From positions 372,001 through 436,000 of the forward strand of contig CAWCAW010000007.1 of assembly GCA_963793645.1 (NCBI GenBank): DNA of 64,000 bases, read 5' to 3'. How positions within the stretch are numbered: position 1 is the stretch's first letter; every line of letters starts with the position of its first letter. Positions 1-8,287 of the stretch are shown here, piece by piece. This DNA is from CAWCAW01 sp963793645. Its GTDB lineage: Bacteria; Actinomycetota; Acidimicrobiia; Acidimicrobiales; UBA8190. The position numbers and the translations under genes were made by a program. The notes beneath the pieces are model-generated. The model did not search any database. It was not told the origin of the DNA and saw only the letters and a list, made by a program, of their open reading frames with translations.

Positions 1-155
1 GATCCTCTGGCACCGGCGGTGCTGACCACCGTGCTGTCGACGAGCACGAAGCTCGACGCCGCCATGGTGTTTGCGGCCGCGGCGTGCAACTGCTGTCGCG
101 CCACGGGCGGAGCCGTGGCGATGGACAGGGCGATGCCACCGGCCACGAGAATCAT
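1..155 (-). CDS. Partial membrane or secreted protein (N-terminus only)
   Basis: Only the first 51 residues are present; the gene runs off the left edge. Translation from the ATG at 155 gives a hydrophobic stretch (MILVAGGIALSIATA) followed by an Ala/Val/Ser-rich segment, as in a signal anchor or uncleaved signal peptide. No ATG, GTG or TTG lies in frame between this ATG and the upstream in-frame stop, so the start is fairly secure. It follows the small gene at 208-543 by about 50 bases and may be co-transcribed with it. The family cannot be recognised from this fragment. Confidence 0.5.
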   Translation of the reverse strand, partial: MILVAGGIALSIATAPPVARQQLHAAAANTMAASSFVLVDSTVVSTAGARG

Positions 156-207
156 GAACAGCCCTAATACCGCATGCGGTGAGACGCCTTCGCTGCGAAA
201 CGTCGTC

Positions 208-543
208 TCAGGAGCCGACGCGTCGCCACCGGGTCCGACGCCGCGCTGTCAACCACGCCATGCCGTCGGGTTCGTTCATGGCGTCCTGCCAACCGGCCAG
301 AAGCGTGTCGAGCTCGTCGTGACTTGCCACCGTGGCCAGAACATGGACGACGAGGACGTCGTTGGTGACCTTGTGCGGAAAGTCGCGCAACTCGGGTTCC
401 CGCATGGCGTATAGCTCGCCGGTATCCGCTACCCACGACAACTCGAAGCGCGCTCCGTCACCGTCGTGCCATTCGGTGCCGAGCTCCACCTCTTCGGAAC
501 GACGTCGGCGTTCGTCGGCGGCGTAGAACTCCTCGATGTTCAC
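208..543 (-). CDS. Hypothetical protein, 111 aa
   Basis: A small soluble-looking protein rich in Arg and Glu at the N-terminus and in Arg at the C-terminus. No signal peptide or membrane segment is visible. The GTG at 543 is preferred to a longer reading frame because a GGGAG ribosome-binding site sits just upstream and the added residues look like non-coding sequence. The central part (residues about 20-80) has a regular alternation of hydrophobic and charged residues typical of a small folded alpha/beta domain. I do not recognise the family. It is followed closely by the membrane-protein gene at the window edge. Confidence 0.55.
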   Translation of the reverse strand: MNIEEFYAADERRRRSEEVELGTEWHDGDGARFELSWVADTGELYAMREPELRDFPHKVTNDVLVVHVLATVASHDELDTLLAGWQDAMNEPDGMAWLTARRRTRWRRVGS

Positions 544-842
544 CGGCACACTCCCACCCGTGAGGCTGACAGGCACCGAACGTGCCACCCGGGGATTGTG
601 ACTTCTCGACTGGGGTGGTCACCCCAGGTCATGGATGGTCCCTGAGAGCACACCCAAGGCACTATAGGCACACCCATAGGCACAGAGGCACATACACACG
701 ACGCCCGCGGGTAACGATGAGGCGAACTGGCTTCGGGATATGGAGCCCAGTGAGTGTCCGGCTCAGACTTTGGCACACCGGTCCCGGGCCCGTCTCCGAG
801 CGGCGCGGTGCGCCTGCTCGGAGACGGCCGGGGCCGGCGCCC
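544..842. other. Non-coding gap of about 300 bases
   Basis: No convincing gene. It contains the PKD-gene terminator (791-826), a 7-bp perfect palindrome at 611-626 (TGGGGTG-gt-CACCCCA) that could be an operator for the leftward gene at 208-543, and two direct copies of ATAGGCACA 12 bases apart (664-672 and 676-684) with a third, degenerate copy after them. The function of the palindrome and repeats is unknown. Confidence 0.5.
791..826 (-). terminator. Hairpin terminator after the PKD-domain gene
   Basis: An 11-bp perfect stem (CGTCTCCGAGC at 791-801, GCTCGGAGACG at 816-826) with a 14-base loop, starting 16 bases after the stop codon at 843. There is no U-tract, which is common in GC-rich actinobacteria. 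Confidence 0.65.
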
Positions 843-2555
843 TTATACGTGCTGGGGGTCGTTCGAGGAGGCGTCGATGGCCGGGTAGATGATCTGCTCG
901 GTGACCGTCGTCCCATCGTCGTTGACGTAGTTCGCACACGGGCCTTGAACGGCGGCGAACACATTGCATTGCACAAGAAGGCCCGTGGTGACCGAGGCGC
1001 CGGTGATGTCCGTGAACGGGTAGCCCGGGCTCGAGAAGCACACCGAGAATTCGCCCGAATTGCCAGGCAGCGACGAGTTGTACACGGCGTCGGCCACCGG
1101 GAAGGACTCGGTGGAAGTGATGGTGGTGCCTGACGGGTCGGCGAAGGTGTTGCTCTCACTGATCACCGTCGGCGCGTGCGAGAAGCCGTCGCCACAACTG
1201 AGCTGACCATTGTTTTGGGCGCCCGATAGGAACAGGTCGCCGGAGTTGTCGGTCGAGTCAGTCACCGTCACGGAGCCCGATGTCAGGGTGGGGTTGCACC
1301 CGCCACTACAGACGGTGACCAAGTCGGCCACCGTCACGTTGTTGTCGGTGACCGTGACTGGTGTTCCGTAGCCATCGGTGATGGTGACCACCACCGGGCC
1401 GGCCGTGGTCCCGCTGGCGCCATAGGAGTGCATGCCGGTGACGGTGAACGATCCGGCCCCCCCGCCGATGACGACATCCCCACTGGCGACGGTACTGGTG
1501 TTGCCATCACCCCACGCGATGGTGGTGCCCGAGAATGCCGAGGTTGTGAGGTTTGTGTCGGCGTCGGTGAAGGTGGCCACCTGCGTCGCGAACGACTGAC
1601 CGGTCTCCTGCGGTGAAACCGTCTCGGGCGGTCCCGCCGTCAAGGCGGCGTCGGCGACGCTTACGGTGCCGTTGGGCGACGTGGCGGTGTTGAGTGCCAG
1701 GGCCGCATCGGTGACGGTAACGGTGGCGTAGTACGTCCCGTACAGCGCGTAGGGGTGGGACCCGCTCACGGTATAGGACCCCGCCGATCCACCGACCGTG
1801 CCGGTGCTGGGCGTAGAGCCGTCACCCCAGTTGATCGTGGCCGTGAACCCGGTCGACGGCGAGATCGACTGCGCGTCGGTGAACGTCGTCACCTGACCGG
1901 TGAAGGGGGCGCCTTCGACGGCCCCGGCGATGGTGGGAGCGATGACGACGAGGCCGGGGGTGATGACGGCGGTGCCGGTGGCAGTGGAGGTGGGAGCGGC
2001 CTCCAGAGAGAGGTAGGTCGACCCTTGGGGCGGGAGGCTGGTGTTGAAGTTGATCGTCCCGCTGTCCTTGTTGGTGCTGATGCCCGAGAACGTGTTGTCG
2101 GGTCCCTCGGCGTCATAGGGGATCTTGCCGCACGAGCCCACGATCTTCGTCCCCCTCAGGGTCGTATAGGAGGGGGCGCCATTGTCATTGGTAGCGCAGT
2201 AGGCGTCGCCGGTGAAGTTGTACGTGCAGATCTCGTCGCCGTCGAAGCCGAACATGTCGTCCTTGCCCGTGCCCGACAAAGTGACGCTGTGCACAACCCC
2301 GTTGGAGTTGTTCACCACGCCCACGACATAGTCGTCACTACCGGCGATCGGCGTCGTCGAACCGGCCGTAATGGCGACGGTCCCGTTGGGGTTGACCGTG
2401 ACCATGTACGCACAACCAGTGCCCTTGCCGACGTTGGGGCAAACGGAGGAAGCATTCGCACCCGTGGTGGCCGCGTTGGCGACCAGCGCCCCTCCGGCCA
2501 CCAGCAAGGTAACGCCCAAGAACCCCAGCAGCCCACGTCTCGCAGTTCGCATCAT
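843..2555 (-). CDS. Secreted protein with two PKD-like domains
   Basis: A 570-residue exported protein. The N-terminus has a classical signal peptide: basic MMRTARRG, a hydrophobic core, and a likely cleavage after Ala-Asn-Ala near residue 28. Two PKD-like repeats (about residues 215-305 and 310-415) each carry the WGDG hallmark (WGDGSTPS and WGDGNTST) followed by an SGSHPY or TGMHSY-type segment. The regions before and after are Ser/Thr/Gly-rich, with paired cysteines suggesting disulfides outside the cell. PKD domains are known as spacers or adhesion modules in surface proteins; no catalytic domain is visible. GGGAGAAAG just before the start is the ribosome-binding site, and a strong hairpin follows the stop, so it is probably a single-gene unit. 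Surface adhesion or matrix function is inference. Confidence 0.8.
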   Translation of the reverse strand: MMRTARRGLLGFLGVTLLVAGGALVANAATTGANASSVCPNVGKGTGCAYMVTVNPNGTVAITAGSTTPIAGSDDYVVGVVNNSNGVVHSVTLSGTGKDDMFGFDGDEICTYNFTGDAYCATNDNGAPSYTTLRGTKIVGSCGKIPYDAEGPDNTFSGISTNKDSGTINFNTSLPPQGSTYLSLEAAPTSTATGTAVITPGLVVIAPTIAGAVEGAPFTGQVTTFTDAQSISPSTGFTATINWGDGSTPSTGTVGGSAGSYTVSGSHPYALYGTYYATVTVTDAALALNTATSPNGTVSVADAALTAGPPETVSPQETGQSFATQVATFTDADTNLTTSAFSGTTIAWGDGNTSTVASGDVVIGGGAGSFTVTGMHSYGASGTTAGPVVVTITDGYGTPVTVTDNNVTVADLVTVCSGGCNPTLTSGSVTVTDSTDNSGDLFLSGAQNNGQLSCGDGFSHAPTVISESNTFADPSGTTITSTESFPVADAVYNSSLPGNSGEFSVCFSSPGYPFTDITGASVTTGLLVQCNVFAAVQGPCANYVNDDGTTVTEQIIYPAIDASSNDPQHV

Positions 2556-2666
2556 TGGCTTTCTCCCGTGAAATCGGGTGCACGGAGTGTCAAGGCGTTG
2601 TGCACTCGTAGTGATGGCCGGACACTAAGTCGCCAGAGCGCACGGAGCAACCGCGTTGAGCGCGAC

Positions 2667-5600
2667 CTACCGAGCGAGGAGGTCGGGGACGCGCACCACC
2701 CCGAGACCGTCGAGGATGCGGGCACTTTCCCGGGCCAGATCGGCGGACGCCCGCACCTGGTGTTCCCACCCCAGGGCGGCCATCACCCCCATGGTGAGGG
2801 CTGTCTCGTAGTCCGCCTTGAGAAAGTGCGCCGCCTCGAGGCTCTCATCGAGTGCTTGGGCTGCCCTGGCACTATCGCCGCCCCGGGCCAGGGCCACACC
2901 CCGCACCCGGTGCAAGAGGGGCAGCTGGGGAGCCACGCCACCCAGTGCCCGGGCCCGGGCCAGCTCGACATCGGCTCTGACCAGGGCGTCGTCGACTTCA
3001 CCGGCCAGCAACCGGCACTCGGCCCAGCGCGCCCCGACCTCGAGCGCCTCGGCCTGGCCGCCCAGCTCCTCGGCGTGCTGGCGGGCCTTCTCGAACAGGC
3101 GGTCGGCGTCCTCGTAGCGACCGAGCCGGCCCGCCGCGCGCGCGCCAGGCTGCCGGTGACATGCGCCTCGCCCGACCGGTGCCCGGCGGCGCGGCACGTG
3201 CGTGCCACCGACTCAAAAAGCCGCTCCGCTTCTTCGGCGCGGCCCTGGTCGAGCGCGATCTCGGCCATGTTGCCCTCGAAGATGGCCAGATGGACGGCGT
3301 TGCCGACTCGGCGGGCCATCTGCTGGGCCCGGCCGTAGAGCTCGATGGCGTCGTCCCACTGGCCCCGGAAATAGGCGAAAATCCCCAGAGAGTTCAGCAT
3401 CCGGCCCTGGCCCTGAAGGTCGCCCAGCTCCTCCATCAGAGCAAGGCCCCGCGTCCAGTTGGTGGGTTCCTCGAGCGTGCCCAGCTCCATGTGCGCCCAG
3501 TCCAACACGGCCAAGGCGTTGGCCAGGGCGTCCTTCTCGTCGGCCAGCTCGGCCTGCTCGACAGCCCGCGTGCACCACGTAATGGCGCGCCGGTGATGTC
3601 CCTGCTCCTGGCAGAACCGCCCGTACCAGGCCAGCAGCTGGGCCCGTTGGCGCTGTGCTTCGGGGCTCTCGTCACCCTCCAAGCGACGCAGCGCCCGCGT
3701 GATCCAGCGCAGCGCGTTGGCATAGCGGTCCAACCAGCCCTGGATGCGTGACAACTTGAGCATGAGACGGGCATCGGCAAGCGGATCGGCCCGCCGCAAG
3801 CGCCGGGCCGAGCGGAACTGGTGGGCCGCCAGCAAGTAGCCACCGCTTCGGTCCCGTGCGTCACCCAATGCCTCGTGCACTTCGGCCAACTGCTCGTCGG
3901 TCAGCTCCGGCAATCGACGCGACGCCGCAAGGGCTCGCTCGAAAAACCCGGCTGCCTCGATGTTGGCGTACACGGCCCGAGCGCGCTCGGCGGCTACCAG
4001 GGAGTACGTCCACGCCTCCTGGTACTCCTGCGCTTGCAGGTAGTGCAGCGAGAGCAACTCGGCCTGCTCTTCGGGCGTGTCGCCGGCGGCGATGCGGATG
4101 GCCTCCCCGGCCCGGGCGTGCAACCGGCGCCGGAGCCGGTACGACAGTCCGTCGTAGGCGCTGTCACGCAACAGGGCATGGCGAAACACCAGGTTGCCGC
4201 TGCCGTCGGCAGCCGCGAACTCCCCCAACCGAGCCCAGATGGCGTCGCCGGGGCCGGGGACGTCGTCGAGCACCGCAGCAAGAAGCTTGAACGGGGCGCT
4301 GCGCCCGAGCACCGATATGCGACGCAGCAGGTGCCGGTCGTCCGCCGACAACCGGTCGATGCGCGCCGCGATGACGGCCTCGACCGAGTCGGGAAGCGCA
4401 TCGATATCCTGCGCATCGCGCGCCGCGGCCACCAGCTCCCGCAAGAACAGCGGATTGCCCCCGGAGCGCTCCGCTAAGGCCGCTACTTCGTGCGCCGGAA
4501 GCGGCGCGTCGCGTGCCGCGACCTGGACGAGCTCATTCGCCTCGGCTTCTCCCAGTGGTTCGAGACGCAGGCGGGTGGACGCCTCCACGCCGAGCACGAG
4601 GCCGGATTCGACGTCACGGCGGGTGAAGCACAAAAGCCACGGGCGATCACCGGCGGCGGCCACCATATGGCGGAACACTTCGGCCGACGCTTCGTCCATC
4701 CAGTGGCTGTCCTCGACCACGAGCACCGTCGCCGAAGACCACACCGCCGCGAGAATCTCGGTCACCACCTCACAGAGCCGAACCCTCCAGAACTCCGGCT
4801 CGAGATCGCTCGTCTCTGCAGTGGCGGCCACGTCGACGTCCACGACCGCACCCACGAGCGGGGCCCAGGGGACAAGTGCCGGAGCTCGCTCGGCCAAGGC
4901 ACTCACCAACTGCGGAGCTGAGACGGCTCCGCCCGACGCGGGCAGCCCGAGGACAGCGCGCACGAGATCCCGCAGTGCGCCATAGGGGGTGGATGACTGG
5001 TAGTACTCGCACGCCACCGACACCATGTCCATGGCGTCGGCCACCGACGTGAACTCCTCGACGAGGCGGGACTTGCCTACCCCGGGCTCGCCCACGAGCT
5101 CGACGACCGAACCCGACCCCGCCCGGGCAGCTTCCATCCCGGCGCGCCACAGCGCCATCTCCTGGTCCCGGCCGACGAGGGGGAACCCTCCACCAGCCTC
5201 GACGGTGCGGGCACCGCTACGGGCTCCCACGTCGACGGCGTGGACGGGTTGGGCCTTGCCCTTCACCATAAAGGGCTCCACGGGCGCCACCTCGAAGATG
5301 GACGACGACAGGTCCACCACTTCGGGAGTAGCCAGGATGTGACCGGGCGCCGCCTTGGCCATGAGGCGGGCGGCCAGATTCACCGTGTCGCCCATCACTG
5401 TGAACGTGCGCCGGTAAGACGGACCGATGTCGCCGGCGAAGACGGGGCCCCGATTCACCCCGACGCGCACGGGGGGCGTCCGTGCGCGTTCCATGACCTG
5501 ACGTAGCGCCAGCAACATGCGGTGCTCGTCGTCCCCCGACGTCGACGGGGCCCCGCCGACGAGAATGATCTTCCCGCCGTCGTAGTCGATGTCGGTGCCG

Positions 5601-6529
5601 AGGAAGGTCACCTCCTGGGTGTCCACCGCGTCCTGGACGTCGGTGACGAGCCGGTTCAGATATTCGACCGCCACCCCCGGCCCGCCCTCGCTCACCATGG
5701 CGTCGATCCCGTCGAAGTGCACGAAGGCCACCACCACCCGGCGGTGCTCGGGCTCGTGGCTCGTCCCGAGCAGTGCGTCCACAATGGCGCTCGGGATACA
5801 CCCGGCCAGATCACCCCCAGGCCCGACCGGGTCGAACCCGGTCGGCAGGGCCTCCTCCACCGATGGTGCCCGCCGCAGGAGACGCCCGCCTTGCTTGGCG
5901 CCGGCCAGGTCAGATTCGGCCAAGGCCGACGCCGTGGACGGACTGACGAGAATCTCTCCCGCCTCCGCCACGCTTTCCATCTTGACCGTCGCGCTGGCGG
6001 CGGGACCGGCCACCACGAGCTCGCGGTGCGAGCCCCCCACCAGGAACATGTCGAAGCGCCCGCTGTGAATGCCCGCCGACATACGCAACACGACGCGGTG
6101 TCCGAGCAGGGTGAGCCGACCGACGACGCGTAACGTGGCGCGCATCTCGAAGGCGGCGCGACATCCCCTCGCCTCGTGGGCCGGGCCGGTGAACAACAAA
6201 AGCAGCGCGTCGCCCCCGAACTTGAGGAGACGTCCACCGTTGGCGTAGGCGATATCGAGGAGAGGAGAGAAACAGTTGCCGATGGCGGCGGCCAGCTCTT
6301 CCGCCCCGATCTTCCCGTGGGTCGCCAAGGCCTCCGAAAGCTTGGTGAATCCGGAGATGTCGACGTACACGATGGTGCCGTCCACCGTCAGGTGCCGACG
6401 CTCGGGGTGTGTGGCTACCCAGTCGATGACGAGTCGAGGCAGGTATGGGGCAAGTACTTCGCGATCAGAGACGCTCGGCGCATCGCGGTCCAAGCGCGAC
6501 CCCACCTGACCCGGCTCCGTTGTAACCAT
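2667..6529 (-). CDS. Soluble-adenylyl-cyclase-like protein: two cyclase domains, AAA ATPase, TPR (apparent frameshift)
   Basis: About 1,290 residues if one frameshift in the CG-repeat tract at 3135-3145 is repaired; upstream the frame ends at 2783, while the true C-terminus continues to 2667 in another frame. Order: cyclase domain 1 (about 50-205), cyclase domain 2 (about 262-405), P-loop ATPase (Walker A GEPGVGKS at 480-487, Walker B LVVEDSHWMDE), then a long TPR region. Domain 1 keeps both metal aspartates (YVDISGF, D57; FGGDALL, D107) but has Ser and Lys where the transition-state Asn and Arg belong. Domain 2 lacks the metal aspartates (His271, Lys320) but keeps Asn384 and Arg388 (GDTVNLAARL). 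Together they could form one catalytic site, as in mammalian sAC. The ATG at 6529 follows an AAGGTGAG ribosome-binding site. Cytosolic; the product is probably cAMP (family inference). Confidence 0.85.
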
Positions 6530-6626
6530 TTCGCTCACCTTGCGACGCCGCCCCCGCTCAGCGTAATCCGGCCGCGCCACCCCGGGCGCTGCGTGCGAAA
6601 GTGCCCTTTAGGCCCGGACCAATGAG

Positions 6627-6699
6627 TGGGGCCGGCAGGGATCGAACCTGCGACCCAGGGATTATGAGTCCCCTGCTCTGACCACTGAGCTACGGCCCC
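6627..6699 (-). tRNA. tRNA-Met (anticodon CAT)
   Basis: A 73-nt cloverleaf on the minus strand. The acceptor stem is GGGGCCG (6699-6693) paired with CGGCCCC (6634-6628). The anticodon loop contains CAT, and the T arm (GGTTCGATCC) is canonical. CCA is not encoded. The CAT anticodon could also belong to a lysidine-modified tRNA-Ile or to initiator tRNA; the perfect acceptor stem, including the first pair, argues against initiator. Confidence 0.9.
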
Positions 6700-6702
6700 T
6701 GG

Positions 6703-6775
6703 CTCCGGGGGAGAGACTCGAACTCTCAACCTAGCGGTTAACAGCCGCTCGCTCTGCCAATTGAGCTACCCCGGA
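6703..6775 (-). tRNA. tRNA-Asn (anticodon GTT)
   Basis: A 73-nt cloverleaf on the minus strand, three bases upstream of tRNA-Met, so the two are one transcript. The acceptor is TCCGGGG/CCCCGGA, the anticodon loop reads CTGTTAA with anticodon GTT, and the discriminator base is G. CCA is not encoded. Confidence 0.93.
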
Positions 6776-6838
6776 AAAAGCGCCGTAGACGGCCTACCGA
6801 AGATAGCAGCGCCTCCGGTTGCACCCACGGAGTGTGCC

Positions 6839-8287
6839 TCAAGCTTCGTCGAGGAAATCCCGAAGAGGTTGCGCGGCATTGGGATGGCGCAACTTGGCCA
6901 GCGTCTTGGCCTCGATCTGGCGGATGCGCTCCCTCGTGACCCCGAATGCCTTACCCACCTCTTCGAGCGTCCGCACGCGGCCATCCTCGAGCCCGAAACG
7001 AAGTTCCATCACTTCACGTTCACGCTTGGGCAGGGTCCCCAGTGCGTCACGCACGGCCTCGTGCAACATGGAACGCGTGGCGGCATCGTCGGGGACCTCG
7101 GCACCTTGGTCTTCGATGAGATCAGAAAGGCTGAAGTCCTCTTCGTCTCCCATGGGTTGCTCGAGGGAGACGGTGTCCTGGTTGATGCGCTGGATCTCTC
7201 GCACTCGTTCGATGGGGAATTCCACCCGCCCGGCGATCTCCTCGACCGATGGCTCTCGTCCGAGCTCTTGGAGCAATTGACGCTGGACGCGCACCACCTT
7301 GTTGATGGTCTCCACCATGTGCACCGGAATGCGGATGGTTCGACCCTGGTCGGCCAGCGCGCGCGTGATGGCTTGGCGGATCCACCATGTGGCGTACGTC
7401 GAGAATTTGAAACCCTTGGTGTAGTCGAACTTCTCGACGGCCCGCATGAGGCCGAGGTTGCCCTCCTGGATCAGATCGAGGAAGGCAAGCCCCCGGTTGC
7501 GATAGCGCTTGGCAATGGACACCACCAGACGCAAGTTGGCTTCGATCAACGCTTCTTTGGCTTGCTGGCCGCGTCGTACCTGCAACTGCAGTGGCGTGCG
7601 CTGTTCGGAGGGGGGACGCTGTCCGGAAACCTCGGCACTCGCCCACAACTGCGCCAGCTGGTCCGACGCCTCTGTGCCGGCTTCGATGCGCTTGGCCAAC
7701 TCCACCTCGAGCTCACCGGTGAGCAGCGGGACCTTGCCGATCTCCTTGAGATAGGTGTGCACCGGGTCCGCACCCGCGCCGCCGCCATGGTCGGAGGACG
7801 AGTACGACGAGACACGGGCCTTGCCCGTGCGGGCGGATTGCCGGTCCATGACCTCGTCGGCCGGGGCACGTTTGAAGGCCTTACGACCCAGCCGTTGCAG
7901 CGGCGACTTGGGACCCCACCCTCCGTCGTCGTCGTCGAGGTCCTCGGCGGCCGACGCGCCGTCGGCAGTACCGGCGACACCGAGACCGGTGGGGAGGGCT
8001 TCGACGACGACTTCGGCCACGGCTTCGGCCACGGCCTCGTCCAAACGGACCGGGGCGGCCTCGGCGCGCGTCTCTTCGATGTACTCGATTCCTTCGACGC
8101 GCACGTGCGCCACCACGTCTTCGATGATGTCGTGGGAGAGCTCGACGGCCTGGAGCACGAGGATGAGATCGTCTTGGGTGAGGTACCCACGCTGGCGCCC
8201 GACAACGAGCAACTGCTCGAAGCCGGCCACGGCAACACCTTGCGGCGGCGGTCGCAACGAACCCGCCGGCGGGTACAGCTCACTCAT
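6839..8287 (-). CDS. rpoD: Primary RNA polymerase sigma factor (RpoD/SigA)
   Basis: A 482-residue sigma-70 factor that directs core RNA polymerase to housekeeping promoters. Region 1.1-like sequence occupies about residues 20-70, followed by an acidic linker (DLDDDD). Region 1.2 (DPVHTYLKEIGKVPLL) starts near residue 175, region 2 includes the -10-reading helix (STYATWWIRQAI), and region 4.2 is at the C-terminus (GVTRERIRQIEAKTLAKLRH). The ATG overlaps the dnaG stop as ATGA, so start and co-translation with dnaG are well supported. dnaG-rpoD is a conserved pair. This is presumably the factor that reads the TANNNT -10 boxes found across the window. Confidence 0.97.
   Translation of the reverse strand: MSELYPPAGSLRPPPQGVAVAGFEQLLVVGRQRGYLTQDDLILVLQAVELSHDIIEDVVAHVRVEGIEYIEETRAEAAPVRLDEAVAEAVAEVVVEALPTGLGVAGTADGASAAEDLDDDDGGWGPKSPLQRLGRKAFKRAPADEVMDRQSARTGKARVSSYSSSDHGGGAGADPVHTYLKEIGKVPLLTGELEVELAKRIEAGTEASDQLAQLWASAEVSGQRPPSEQRTPLQLQVRRGQQAKEALIEANLRLVVSIAKRYRNRGLAFLDLIQEGNLGLMRAVEKFDYTKGFKFSTYATWWIRQAITRALADQGRTIRIPVHMVETINKVVRVQRQLLQELGREPSVEEIAGRVEFPIERVREIQRINQDTVSLEQPMGDEEDFSLSDLIEDQGAEVPDDAATRSMLHEAVRDALGTLPKREREVMELRFGLEDGRVRTLEEVGKAFGVTRERIRQIEAKTLAKLRHPNAAQPLRDFLDEA

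Noticed and set aside
655..692. Short GGCACA direct repeats as a CRISPR or iteron array
   Set aside because: Units are only 9-12 bases, degenerate and without regular spacers; no cas genes or rep gene nearby.
2667..3197. Separate 176-aa TPR protein
   Set aside because: It is the C-terminus of the cyclase protein after an indel in the CG tract; no start signal of its own.
1755..3338. Long plus-strand open frame (527 codons) opposite the PKD and cyclase genes
   Set aside because: Arg/Gly/Val-rich shadow of GC-rich coding sequence on the other strand; no domain, and it spans two unrelated genes and a promoter region.
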